64,000 nucleotides of DNA, from positions 17,793,650-17,857,649 of the forward strand of contig NC_079887.1 of NCBI RefSeq assembly GCF_029227915.1, written 5' to 3'. Positions 1 through 12,020 of the stretch are shown here, one piece after another (position 1 is the first letter of the stretch; every line of letters starts with the position of its first letter). The DNA is from Hydractinia symbiolongicarpus (lineage: Eukaryota > Cnidaria > Hydrozoa > Anthoathecata > Hydractiniidae). Both the position numbers and the translations under genes were made by a program. The notes under the pieces were generated by a model. That model was not told where the DNA came from. It ran no database searches and worked only from the letters and a program-made list of their open reading frames with translations.

Positions 1-727
1 CAATGGAAAACGACTTGGTACGTCGTAGTCTGTTGATGGTGGAAGGATTAGACCAATGGTAACCTGCGAAGGCACGTGGAATTACGTGATTTATGTGTAA
101 GGCCTTTATTAGGCAGCAAAAAGCCATATTACAGCGTTTAGAGGCCTGTAAGCGTAGTTGACTGTGTTTTAAAGACATGACGCAATGGAAAACAATTTGG
201 GACGTCGTAGTCTATAGAGAGTGGCAAGGTTAGACCAATGGTAACCTGCGCAGGCACGTGAAACCACGTGATTTACGTGTAAGGCCTTTATTTGGTGTCA
301 AAAGGCCATATTACAGTCTTTAGAGGCCTGTGCGCGTAGTTCACTGTGTTTTAAAGACATGGCGCAATGGAAAACGACTTGGTACGTCGTAGTCTATTGA
401 TGGTGGAAGGATAAGACCAATGGTAACCAGCGCAAGCACGTGGAACCACGTGATTAAGTTAAAGGCCCTTACTAGCTGTCAAAAGGCCATTTTACGGTCT
501 TTAGAGGTCTGTAAGCGTAGTTGACGGTGTTATAAAGCCATGGCGCAATGGAAAACGACTTGGGAAGTCTTAGTCAATTGAGAGTGGAAAGATTAGACCA
601 ATGGTAACCTGCGGAGGCACGTGAAACCACGTGATTTATGTGTAAGGCTCTTTTTAGTCATCAAAATGCCATATTACGGCGTTTAGAGGCCTGTGCGCGT
701 AGTTCACTGTGTTTTAAAGACATGGCG

Positions 728-909
728 CAATGGAAAACGATTTGGGACGTCGTAGTCTATAGAGAGTGGCAAGGTTAGACCAATGGTAACCTGCGCAGGC
801 ACGTGAAACCACGTGATTTACGTGTAAGGCCTTTATTAGGTGTCAAAAGGCCATATTACAGTCTTTACAGGCCTGTACGGGTAGTTGACTGTGTTTTAAA
901 GACTTGGCG
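728..909 (+). repeat. Reference monomer, class Q (182 bp)
   Basis: A typical class Q monomer. It carries gatttgggacgtcg followed by ctatagagagtggcaagg. Its central dyad differs from class S: the two CACGTG palindromes are separated by aaac, and the second is followed by att, giving CACGTGAT (ATCACGTG on the minus strand) in place of CACGTGCT. Class Q also lacks the perfect hairpin near position 11 because aagtcg is replaced by acgtcg. Confidence 0.88.
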
Positions 910-1454
910 CAATGGAAAAAGACTTGGGACGTCGTAGTCTAATGAGAGTTGAAGGACTAGACCAATGGTAACCTACGCAGGCACGTGGAATTACGTGATT
1001 TATGTGTAAGGCCTTTATTAGGCAGCAAAAGGCCATATTACAGCGTTTAGAGGCCTGTGCGGGTAGTTGACTGTGTTTTAAAGACTTGGCGCAATGGAAA
1101 AAGACTTGGGACGTCGTAGTCCATTGACAGTGAAAGAATTAGACGAATGGTAACCTGCGCAGGACCGTGAAACCACGTGATTTACGTGTAAGGCTCTTTT
1201 TAGGCATCAAAATGCCATATTACGGCGTTTAGAGGCCTGTGCGCGTAGTTTATTGTGTTTTAAAGACATGGCGCAATAGATAACGATTTGGGACGTCGTA
1301 GTCATAGAGAGTGGCAAGGTTAGACCAATGGTAACCTGCGCAGGCACGTGAAACCACGTGATTTACGTGTAAGGCCTTTATTAGGTGTCAAAAGGCCATA
1401 TTACAGTCTTTACAGGCCTGTACGGGTAGTTGACTGTGTTTTAAAGACTTGGCG
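910..1454 (+). repeat. Three-monomer duplication, copy 1 (545 bp)
   Basis: Monomers T (910), U variant (1092) and Q variant (1274, start caatag). They are repeated immediately downstream at a fixed offset of 545 bp. The U variant carries gaaagaattagacg and the Q variant carries caatagataacg, both uncommon elsewhere, so the match is specific. Confidence 0.88.
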
Positions 1455-1999
1455 CAATGGAAAAAGACTTGGGACGTCGTAGTCTAATGAGAGTTGAAGG
1501 ACTAGACCAATGGTAACCTACGCAGGCACGTGGAATTACGTGATTTATGTGTAAGGCCTTTATTAGGCAGCAAAAGGCCATATTACAGCGTTTAGAGGCC
1601 TGTGCGGGTAGTTGACTGTGTTTTAAAGACTTGGCGCAATGGAAAAAGACTTGGGACGTCGTAGTCCATTGACAGTGAAAGAATTAGACGAATGGTAACC
1701 TGCGCAGGACCGTGAAACCACGTGATTTACGTGTAAGGCTCTTTTTAGGCATCAAAATGCCATATTACGGCGTTTAGAGGCCTGTGCGCGTAGTTTATTG
1801 TGTTTTAAAGACATGGCGCAATAGATAACGATTTGGGACGTCGTAGTCATAGAGAGTGGCAAGGTTAGACCAATGGTAACCTGCGCAGGCACGTGAAACC
1901 ACGTGATTTACGTGTAAGGCCTTTATTAGGTGTCAAAAGGCCATATTACAGTCTTTAGAGGCCTGTGCGCGTAGTTCACTGTGTTTTAAAGACATGGCG
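1455..1999 (+). repeat. Three-monomer duplication, copy 2 (545 bp)
   Basis: Monomers T (1455), U variant (1637) and Q variant (1819), repeating 910-1454. The equivalent places in the 14-mer units (3453-3997 and 5998-6542) hold a single trio, so this is a local duplication confined to the left edge of the window. Confidence 0.88.
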
Positions 2000-2290
2000 C
2001 AATGGAAAACGATTTGGGACGTCGTAGTCTATAGAGAGTGGCAAGGTTAGACCAATGGTAACCTGCGCAGGCACGTGAAACCACGTGATTTACGTGTAAG
2101 GCTTTTATTAGGTGTCAAAAGGCATATTACGGCCTTCAGAGGCCTGTAAGAGTAGTTGACGGTGTTATTAAGCCTAGGCGCAATGGAAAACGACTTGGGA
2201 AGTCGTAGTCCATTGAGAGTGGAGGGATTAGACCAATGGCAACCAGCGCAAGCACGTGGAACAACGTGATTTACGTGTAAGGATTTTATT

Positions 2291-2907
2291 ACACATCAAA
2301 AAGCCATATTACAGTGTTTAGAGGCCTGTGCGCGTAGTTGACTGTGTTTTAAAGACATGACGCAGTGGAAAACGATTTGGGACTTCGTAGTGCGTTGAGA
2401 GTGTAAGGATTAGACCGATGGTAACATGCGCAGGCACGTGAAACCACGTGATTTACGTGTAAGGTTTTTATTAAGTGTCAAAAGGCATATTACTGCCTTC
2501 AGAGGCCTCTAAGAGTAGTTGACGGTGTTATTAAGCCTAGGCGCAATGGAAAACGACTTGGTACGTCGTAGTCTGTTGATGGTGGAAGGATTAGACCAAT
2601 GGTAACCTGCGAAGGCACGTGGAATTACGTGATTTATGTGTAAGGCCTTTATTAGGCAGCAAAAAGCCATATTACAGCGTTTAGAGGCCTGTAAGCGTAG
2701 TTGACTGTGTTTTAAAGACATGACGCAATGGAAAACAATTTGGGACGTCGTAGTCTATAGAGAGTGGCAAGGTTAGACCAATGGTAACCTGCGCAGGCAC
2801 GTGAAACCACGTGATTTACGTGTAAGGCCTTTATTTGGTGTCAAAAGGCCATATTACAGTCTTTAGAGGCCTGTGCGCGTAGTTCACTGTGTTTTAAAGA
2901 CATGGCG
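2291..2907 (+). repeat. Linker monomers before the 14-mer HOR
   Basis: Contains the end of the S monomer begun at 2181, a V monomer (2363), a P monomer (2544) and a Q monomer (2726). The P-Q pair repeats positions 1-364. The Q monomer already matches the last monomer of the following 14-mer unit (shared tttatttggtgtc). Confidence 0.8.
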
Positions 2908-5452
2908 CAATGGAAAACGACTTGGTACGTCGTAGTCTATTGATGGTGGAAGGATAAGACCAATGGTAACCAGCGCAAGCACGTGGAACCACGTGATTAA
3001 GTTAAAGGCCCTTACTAGCTGTCAAAAGGCCATTTTACGGTCTTTAGAGGTCTGTAAGCGTAGTTGACGGTGTTATAAAGCCATGGCGCAATGGAAAACG
3101 ACTTGGGAAGTCTTAGTCAATTGAGAGTGGAAAGATTAGACCAATGGTAACCTGCGGAGGCACGTGAAACCACGTGATTTATGTGTAAGGCTCTTTTTAG
3201 TCATCAAAATGCCATATTACGGCGTTTAGAGGCCTGTGCGCGTAGTTCACTGTGTTTTAAAGACATGGCGCAATGGAAAACGATTTGGGACGTCGTAGTC
3301 TATAGAGAGTGGCAAGGTTAGACCAATGGTAACCTGCGCAGGCACGTGAAACCACGTGATTTACGTGTAAGGCCTTTATTAGGTGTCAAAAGGCCATATT
3401 ACAGTCTTTACAGGCCTGTACGGGTAGTTGACTGTGTTTTAAAGACTTGGCGCAATGGAAAAAGACTTGGGACGTCGTAGTCTAATGAGAGTTGAAGGAC
3501 TAGACCAATGGTAACCTACGCAGGCACGTGGAATTACGTGATTTATGTGTAAGGCCTTTATTAGGCAGCAAAAGGCCATATTACAGCGTTTAGAGGCCTG
3601 TGCGGGTAGTTGACTGTGTTTTAAAGACTTGGCGCAATGGAAAAAGACTTGGGACGTCGTAGTCCATTGACAGTGAAAGAATTAGACGAATGGTAACCTG
3701 CGCAGGACCGTGAAACCACGTGATTTACGTGTAAGGCTCTTTTTAGGCATCAAAATGCCATATTACGGCGTTTAGAGGCCTGTGCGCGTAGTTTATTGTG
3801 TTTTAAAGACATGGCGCAATAGATAACGATTTGGGACGTCGTAGTCATAGAGAGTGGCAAGGTTAGACCAATGGTAACCTGCGCAGGCACGTGAAACCAC
3901 GTGATTTACGTGTAAGGCCTTTATTAGGTGTCAAAAGGCCATATTACAGTCTTTAGAGGCCTGTGCGCGTAGTTCACTGTGTTTTAAAGACATGGCGCAA
4001 TGGAAAACGATTGGGGACGTCGTAGTCTATAGAGAGTGGCAAGGTTAGACCAATGGTAACCTGCGCAGGCACGTGAAACCACGTGATCTACGTGTAAGGC
4101 TTTTATTAGGTGTCAAAAGGCATATTACGGCCTTCAGAGGCCTGTAAGAGTAGTTGACGGTGTTATTAAGCCTAGGCGCAATGGAAAACGACTTGGGAAG
4201 TCGTAGTCCATTGAGAGTGGAGGGATTAGACCAATGGCAACCAGCGCAAGCACGTGGAACAACGTGATTTACGTGTAAGGATTTTATTAGGCAGCAAAAG
4301 GCCATATTACAGCGTTTAGAGGCCTGTAAGCGTATTTGACTGTGTTTTAAAGACATGAAGCAATGGAAAACGATTTGGGACGTCGTAGTCTATAGAGAGT
4401 GGAAAGATTAGACCAATGGTAACCTGCGCAGGCTCGTGAAACCACGTGATTTACGTGTAAGGCTCTTTTTAGGCATCAAAATGCCATTTTACGGTCTTTA
4501 GAGGTCTGTAAGCGTAGTTGACGGTGTTATAAAGCCATGGCGCAATGGAAAACGACTTGGGAAGTCTTAGTCTATTGAGAGTGGAAGGATTAGACCATTG
4601 TTAAACAGCGCAGGCATGTGGAACCACGTGCTTTACGTGTAAGGCCTTTATTAGGCATCAAAAGGCCATATTACAGTGTTTAGAGGCCTGTAAGCGTAGT
4701 TGACTGTGTTTTAAAGACATGACGCAGTGGAAAACAACTTGAGACGTCGTAGTCCATTGACAGTGAAAGGATTAGACCGATGGTAACCTGCGAAGGCACG
4801 TGGAATTACGTGATTTATGTGTAAGGCCTTTATTAGGCAGCAAAAAGCCATATTACAGCGTTTAGAGGCCTGTAAGCGTAGTTGACTGTGTTTTAAAGAC
4901 ATGACGCAATGGAAAACAATTTGGGACGTCGTAGTCTATAGAGAGTGGAAAGATTAGACCAATGGTAACCTGCACAGGCACGTGAAACCACGTGATTTAC
5001 GTGTAAGGCTCTTTTTAGGCATCAAAATGCTATTTTACGGTCTTTAGAGGTCTGTAAGCGTAGTTGACGGTGTTATAAAGCCATGGCGCAATGGAAAACG
5101 ACTTGGGAAGTCTTAGTCCATTGAGAGTGAAAGGATTAGACCATTGTTAAACAGCGCACGCATGTGGAACCACGTGCTTTACGTGTAAGGCCTTTATTAG
5201 GCATCAAAAGGCCATATTACAGTGTTTAGAGGCCTGTAAGCGTAGTTGACTGTGTTTTAAAGACATGGCGCAATGGATAACGATTTGGGACGTCGTAGTC
5301 TATAGAGAGTGGCAAGGTTAGACCAATGGTAACCTGCGCAGGCACGTGAAACCACGTGATTTACGTGTAAGGCCTTTATTTGGTGTCAAAAGGCCATATT
5401 ACAGTCTTTAGAGGCCTGTGCGCGTAGTTCACTGTGTCTTAAAGACATGGCG
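2908..5452 (+). repeat. 14-monomer HOR unit, copy 1 (2545 bp)
   Basis: Order P 2908, R 3089, Q 3271, T 3453, U 3635, Q 3817, Q 3998, S 4180, Q 4361, R 4543, U 4725, Q 4907, R 5089, Q 5271. Rare variants such as gattggggacg (near 4010), gatctacgtg (near 4086) and gtatttgactg (near 4333) recur 2545 bp downstream, so the match is of the whole unit and not just of monomer class. Confidence 0.92.
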
Positions 5453-7997
5453 CAATGGAAAACAACTTGGTACGTCGTAGTCTATTGATGGTGGAAGGAT
5501 AAGACCAATGGTAACCAGCGCAAGCACGTGGAACCACGTGATTAAGTTAAAGGCCCTTACTAGCTGTCAAAAGGCCATTTTACGGTCTTTAGAGGTCTGT
5601 AAGCGTAGTTGACGGTGTTATAAAGCCATGGCGCAATGGAAAACGACTTGGGAAGTCTTAGTCAATTGAGAGTGGAAAGATTAGACCAATGGTAACCTGC
5701 GGAGGCACGTGAAACCACGTGATTTATGTGTAAGGCTCTTTTTAGTCATCAAAATGCCATATTACGGCGTTTAGAGGCCTGTGCGCGTAGTTCACTGTGT
5801 TTTAAAGACATGGCGCAATGGAAAACGATTTGGGACGTCGTAGTCTATAGAGAGTGGCAAGGTTAGACCAATGGTAACCTGCGCAGGCACGTGAAACCAC
5901 GTGATTTACGTGTAAGGCCTTTATTAGGTGTCAAAAGGCCATATTACAGTCTTTACAGGCCTGTACGGGTAGTTGACTGTGTTTTAAAGACTTGGCGCAA
6001 TGGAAAAAGACTTGGGACGTCGTAGTCTAATGAGAGTTGAAGGACTAGACCAATGGTAACCTACGCAGGCACGTGGAATTACGTGATTTATGTGTAAGGC
6101 CTTTATTAGGCAGCAAAAGGCCATATTACAGCGTTTAGAGGCCTGTGCGGGTAGTTGACTGTGTTTTAAAGACTTGGCGCAATGGAAAAAGACTTGGGAC
6201 GTCGTAGTCCATTGACAGTGAAAGAATTAGACGAATGGTAACCTGCGCAGGACCGTGAAACCACGTGATTTACGTGTAAGGCTCTTTTTAGGCATCAAAA
6301 TGCCATATTACGGCGTTTAGAGGCCTGTGCGCGTAGTTTATTGTGTTTTAAAGACATGGCGCAATAGATAACGATTTGGGACGTCGTAGTCATAGAGAGT
6401 GGCAAGGTTAGACCAATGGTAACCTGCGCAGGCACGTGAAACCACGTGATTTACGTGTAAGGCCTTTATTAGGTGTCAAAAGGCCATATTACAGTCTTTA
6501 GAGGCCTGTGCGCGTAGTTCACTGTGTTTTAAAGACATGGCGCAATGGAAAACGATTGGGGACGTCGTAGTCTATAGAGAGTGGCAAGGTTAGACCAATG
6601 GTAACCTGCGCAGGCACGTGAAACCACGTGATCTACGTGTAAGGCTTTTATTAGGTGTCAAAAGGCATATTACGGCCTTCAGAGGCCTGTAAGAGTAGTT
6701 GACGGTGTTATTAAGCCTAGGCGCAATGGAAAACGACTTGGGAAGTCGTAGTCCATTGAGAGTGGAGGGATTAGACCAATGGCAACCAGCGCAAGCACGT
6801 GGAACAACGTGATTTACGTGTAAGGATTTTATTAGGCAGCAAAAGGCCATATTACAGCGTTTAGAGGCCTGTAAGCGTATTTGACTGTGTTTTAAAGACA
6901 TGAAGCAATGGAAAACGATTTGGGACGTCGTAGTCTATAGAGAGTGGAAAGATTAGACCAATGGTAACCTGCGCAGGCTCGTGAAACCACGTGATTTACG
7001 TGTAAGGCTCTTTTTAGGCATCAAAATGCCATTTTACGGTCTTTAGAGGTCTGTAAGCGTAGTTGACGGTGTTATAAAGCCATGGCGCAATGGAAAACGA
7101 CTTGGGAAGTCTTAGTCTATTGAGAGTGGAAGGATTAGACCATTGTTAAACAGCGCAGGCATGTGGAACCACGTGCTTTACGTGTAAGGCCTTTATTAGG
7201 CATCAAAAGGCCATATTACAGTGTTTAGAGGCCTGTAAGCGTAGTTGACTGTGTTTTAAAGACATGACGCAGTGGAAAACAACTTGAGACGTCGTAGTCC
7301 ATTGACAGTGAAAGGATTAGACCGATGGTAACCTGCGAAGGCACGTGGAATTACGTGATTTATGTGTAAGGCCTTTATTAGGCAGCAAAAAGCCATATTA
7401 CAGCGTTTAGAGGCCTGTAAGCGTAGTTGACTGTGTTTTAAAGACATGACGCAATGGAAAACAATTTGGGACGTCGTAGTCTATAGAGAGTGGAAAGATT
7501 AGACCAATGGTAACCTGCACAGGCACGTGAAACAACGTGATTTACGTGTAAGGCTCTTTTTAGGCATCAAAATGCTATTTTACGGTCTTTAGAGGTCTGT
7601 AAGCGTAGTTGACGGTGTTATAAAGCCATGGCGCAATGGAAAACGACTTGGGAAGTCTTAGTCCATTGAGAGTGAAAGGATTAGACCATTGTTAAACAGC
7701 GCACGCATGTGGAACCACGTGCTTTACGTGTAAGGCCTTTATTAGGCATCAAAAGGCCATATTACAGTGTTTAGAGGCCTGTAAGCGTAGTTGACTGTGT
7801 TTTAAAGACATGGCGCAATGGATAACGATTTGGGACGTCGTAGTCTATAGAGAGTGGCAAGGTTAGACCAATGGTAACCTGCGCAGGCACGTGAAACCAC
7901 GTGATTTACGTGTAAGGCCTTTATTTGGTGTCAAAAGGCCATATTACAGTCTTTAGAGGCCTGTGCGCGTAGTTCACTGTGTCTTAAAGACATGGCG
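5453..7997 (+). repeat. 14-monomer HOR unit, copy 2 (2545 bp)
   Basis: Same class order as 2908-5452 with near-identical sequence. Starts: P 5453, R 5634, Q 5816, T 5998, U 6180, Q 6362, Q 6543, S 6725, Q 6906, R 7088, U 7270, Q 7452, R 7634, Q 7816. Differences seen by eye are few, for example aaacaacgtg near 7530 in place of aaaccacgtg. This suggests a recent duplication. Confidence 0.92.
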
Positions 7998-8310
7998 CAA
8001 TGGAAAACAACTTGGTACGTCGTAGTCTATTGATGGTGGAAGGATAAGACCAATGGTAACCAGCGCAAGCACGTGGAACCACGTGATTAAGTTAAAGGCC
8101 CTTACTAGCTGTCAAAAGGCCATTTTACGGTCTTTAGAGGTCTGTAAGCGTAGTTGACGGTGTTATAAAGCCATGGCGCAATGGAAAACGACTTGGGAAG
8201 TCTTAGTCCATTGAGAGTGGAAAGATTAGACCAATGGTAACCTGCGCAGGCACGTGAAACCACGTGATTTATGTGTAAGGCTCTTTTTAGTCATCAAAAT
8301 GCCATATTAC
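7998..8310 (+). repeat. Start of a third 14-mer copy
   Basis: The P monomer at 7998 shares acaacttggtacg and tgtcttaaagac (just upstream) with 5453, at the same 2545-bp offset. The R monomer at 8179 follows. Similarity at this offset fails near 8310, where gcgtttcgaggactg appears. Confidence 0.8.
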
Positions 8311-9813
8311 AGCGTTTCGAGGACTGTGCGCGTAGTTCACTGTGTTTTAAAGACATGGCGCAATGGAAAACGATTTGGGACGTCGTAGTCTATAGAGAGT
8401 GGAAAGATTAGACCAATGGTAACCTGCGCAGGCACGTGAAACCACGTGATTTACGTGTAAGGCTCTTTTTAGGCATCAAAATGCCATTTTACGGTCTTTA
8501 GAGGTCTGTAAGCGTAGTTGACGATGTTATAAAGCCATGGCGCAATGGAAAACGACTTAGGAAGTCTTAGTCCATTGAGAGTGGAGGGATTAGACGAATG
8601 GTAAACAGCGCAGGCACGTGGAACCACGTGCTTTACGTGTAAGGATTTCATTAGGCATCAAAAAGCCATATTACAGTGTTTAGAGGCCTGTGCGCGTAGT
8701 TGACTGTGTTTTAAAGACATGACGCAGTGGAAAACGATTTGGGACGTCGTAGTCTATAGAGAGTGGCAAGGTTAGACCAATGGTACTCTGTGCAGGCACG
8801 TGAAACCACGTGATTTACGTGTAAGGCTTTTATTAGGTGTCAAAAGGCATATTACGGCCTTCAGAGGCCTGTAAGAGTAGTTGACGGTGTTATTAAGCCT
8901 AGGCGCAATGGAAAACGACTTGGGAAGTCGTAGTCCATTGAGAGTGGAGGGATTAGACGAATGGTAAACAGCGCAGGCACGTGGAACCACGTGCTTTACG
9001 TGTAAGGATTTCATTAGGCATCAAAAAGCCATATTACAGTGTTTAGAGGCCTGTGCGCGTAGTTGACTGTGTTTTAAAGACATGACGCAGTGGAAAACGA
9101 TTTGGGACGTCGTAGTGCATTGAGAGTGTAAGGATTAGACCAATGGTAACATGCGCAGGCACGTGAAACCACGTGATTTACGTGTAAGGCTTTTATTAAG
9201 TGTCAAAAGGCATATTACTGCCTTCAGAGGCCTGTAAGAGTAGTTGACGGTGTTATAAAGCCATGACGCAATGGAAAACGACATGGGAAGTCTTAGTCCA
9301 TTGAGAGTGGAAGGATTAGACCATTGTTAAGCAGCGCACGCATGTGGAACCACGTGCTTTACGTGTAAGGCCTTTATTAGGCATCAAAAGGCCATATTAC
9401 AGTGTTTAGAGGCCTGTAAGCGTAGTTGACTGTGTTTTAAAGACATGGCGCAATGGATAACGATTTGGGACGTCGTAGTCTATAGAGAGTGGCAAGGTTA
9501 GACCAATGGTAACCTGCGCAGGCACGTGAAACCACGTGATTTACATGTAAGGCCTTTATTTGGTGTCAAAAGGCCATATTACAGTCTTTAGAGGCCTGTG
9601 CGCGTAGTTCACTGTGTTTTAAAGACATGGCGCAATGGAAAACGACTTGGTACGTCGTAGTCTATTGATGGTGGAAGGATAAGACCAATGGTAACCAGCG
9701 CAAGCACGTGGAACCACGTGATTAAGTTAAAGGCCCTTACTAGCTGTCAAAAGGCCATTTTACGGTCTTTAGAGGTCTGTAAGCGTAGTTGACGGTGTTA
9801 TAAAGCCATGGCG
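8311..9813 (+). repeat. Mosaic monomers between HOR domains
   Basis: Holds full-length monomers without a clear repeated order: Q 8361, R/S-like 8543 (gacttaggaagtcttag joined to a class S tail), Q 8725, S 8906, V-like 9088, R 9270, Q 9452, P 9634. The 8543 monomer and the S monomer at 8906 share the same right half, a sign of local exchange. No unit repeats in tandem here. Confidence 0.75.
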
Positions 9814-9918
9814 CAATGGAAAACGACTTGGGAAGTCTTAGTCCATTGAGAGTGGAAAGATTAGACCAATGGTAACCTGCGCAGGCACGTGAAACCACTG
9901 TGTTTTAGAGACATGGCG
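9814..9918 (+). repeat. Truncated monomer, 105 bp (first of three)
   Basis: An R monomer lacking 77 bp. The junction gaaaccactgtgttttagag (9891-9910) joins the sequence ending at the central gaaaccac directly to tgtgtttta near the 3' end. The two parent sites share cac, so a deletion at a 3-bp microhomology explains it. Identical junctions occur at 11993-12012 and 14082-14101, so the deletion predates amplification of the HOR. Confidence 0.92.
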
Positions 9919-11915
9919 CAATGGAAAACCATTTGGGACGTCGTAGTCTATAGAGAGTGGCAAGGTTAGACCAATGGTAACCTGCGCAGGCACGTGAAAC
10001 CACGTGATTTACGTGTAAGGCTTTTATTAGGTGTCAAAAGGCATATTACGGCCTTCAGAGGCCTGTAAGAGTAGTTGACGGTGTTATTAAGCCTAGGCGC
10101 AATGGAAAACGACTTGGGAAGTCGTAGTCCATTGAGAGTGGAGGGATTAGACGAATGGTAAACAGCGCAGGCACGTGAAACCACGTGATTTACGTGTAAG
10201 GCTCTTTTTAGGCATCAAAATGCCATATTACGGCGTTTAGAGGCCTTTGCGCGTAGTTCATTGCGTTTTAAAGACAAGGCGCAATGGAAAACGATTTGGG
10301 ACGTCGTAGTCTATAGAGAGTGGCAAGGTTAGACCAATGGTAACCTGCGCAGGCACGTAAAACCACGTGATTTACGTGTAAGGCCTTTATTAGGTGTCAA
10401 AAGGCATATTACGGCCTTCAGAGGCCTGTAAGAGTAGTTGACGGTGTTATTAAGCCTAGGCGCAATGGAAAATGACTTGGGAAGTCGTAGTCCATTAAGA
10501 GTGGAGGGATTAGAGGAATGGTAAACAGCGCAGGCACGTGGAACCACGTGCTTTACGTGTAAGGCCTTTATTAGACATCAAAAAGCCATATTACAGTGTT
10601 TAGAGGCCTGTGCGCGTAGTTGACTGTGTTTTAAAGACATGACGCAGTGGAAAACAACTTGGGACGTCGTAGTCCATTGACAGTGAAAGGATTAGACCAA
10701 TGGTAACCTGCGAAGGAACGTGGAACCACGTGATTTACGTACAAGGCTTTTATTAAGCATCAAAAGGCCATATTACAGTCTTTACAGGCCTGTGCGCGTG
10801 GTTGACTGTGTTTTAAAGACTTGCCGCAATGGAAAAAGACTTGAGACGTCGTAGTCTAATGAGAGTTGAAGGACTAGATCAATGGTAACCTGCGCAGGCA
10901 CGTGGAACCACGTGCTTTACGTGTAAGGCCTTTATTAGGCATCAAAAGGCTATATTACAGTGTTTAGAGGCCTGTGCGCGTAGTTGACTGTGTTTTAAAG
11001 ACATGACGCAGTGGAAAACGATTTGGGACTTCGTAGTGCGTTGAGAGTGTAAGGATTAGACCAATGGTAACATGCGCAGGCACGTGGAACCACGTGATTT
11101 AAGTGAAAGGCCCTTACTAGCTGTCAAAAGGCCATTTTACGGTCTTTAGAGGTCTGTAAGCGTAGTTCATTTCGTTTTAAAGACATGGCGCAATGAATAA
11201 CGATTTGGGACGTCGTAGTCTATAGAGAGTGGCAAGGTTAGACCAATGGTAACCTGCGCAGGCACGTGAAACCACGTGATTAACGTGTAAGGCCTTTATT
11301 AGGTGCCAAAAGGCCATATTACAGTCTTTAGAGGCCTGTGCGCGTAGTTCACTGTGTTTTAAAGACAAGGCGAAATGGAAAACGATTTGGGACGTCGTAT
11401 ATATAGAGAGTGGCAAGGTTAGACCAATGGTAACCTGCGCAGGCACGTGAAACCACGTGATTTACGTGTAAGGCCTTTATTAGGTGTCAAAAGGCATATT
11501 ACGGCCTTCAGAGGCCTGTAAGAGTAGTTGACGGTGTTATTAAGCCTAGGCGCAATGGAAAATGACTTGGGAAGTCGTAGTCCATTAAGAGTAGAGGGAT
11601 TAGAGGAATGGTAAACAGCGCAGGCACGTGGAACAACGTGCTTTACGTGTAAGGCCTTTATTAGACATTAAAAAGCCATATTACAGTGTTTAGAGCCCTG
11701 TGCACGTAGTTGACTGTGTTTTAAAGACATGACGCAGTGGAAAACGATTTGGGACTTCGTAGTGCGTTGAGAGTGTAAGGATTAGACCAATGGTAACCAG
11801 CGCAAGCACGTGGAACCACGTGATTAAGTTAAAGGCCCTTACTAGCTGTCAAAAGGCCATTTTACGGTCTTTAGAGGTCTGTAAGCGTAGTTGACGGTGT
11901 TATAAAGCCATGGCG
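9814..11915 (+). repeat. 12-piece HOR unit, copy A (2102 bp)
   Basis: Begins with a 105-bp truncated R monomer (9814-9918), then Q 9919, S 10101, Q 10282, S variant 10464 (ccattaagag), U 10646, T 10828, V 11009, Q 11191 (caatgaataacg), Q 11373 (aaatgg start, cgtatatatagag), S variant 11555, V 11736. The next copy starts exactly 2102 bp later. The right part of the last monomer (ccagcgcaagc, gattaagtt) matches sequence just upstream of this unit near 9693, which marks the exchange point. Confidence 0.9.
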
Positions 11916-12020
11916 CAATGGAAAACGACTTGGGAAGTCTTAGTCCATTGAGAGTGGAAAGATTAGACCAATGGTAACCTGCGCAGGCACGTGAAACCAC
12001 TGTGTTTTAGAGACATGGCG
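11916..12020 (+). repeat. Truncated monomer, 105 bp (second of three)
   Basis: Same 77-bp deletion as at 9814, 2102 bp downstream. The junction is at 11993-12012. Confidence 0.92.

Larger units (their letters stand above)
1..2290 (+). repeat. Partial, rearranged copy of the 14-mer HOR
   Basis: Monomer starts and classes: 1 P, 183 Q, 365 P, 546 R, 728 Q, 910 T, 1092 U, 1274 Q, 1455 T, 1637 U, 1819 Q, 2000 Q, 2181 S. The first part matches 2544 onward at a constant offset of 2543. The T-U-Q trio occurs twice here but once in the full copies. The match ends near 2290, where acacatcaaaaagcc replaces ggcagcaaaaggcc. Confidence 0.85.
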
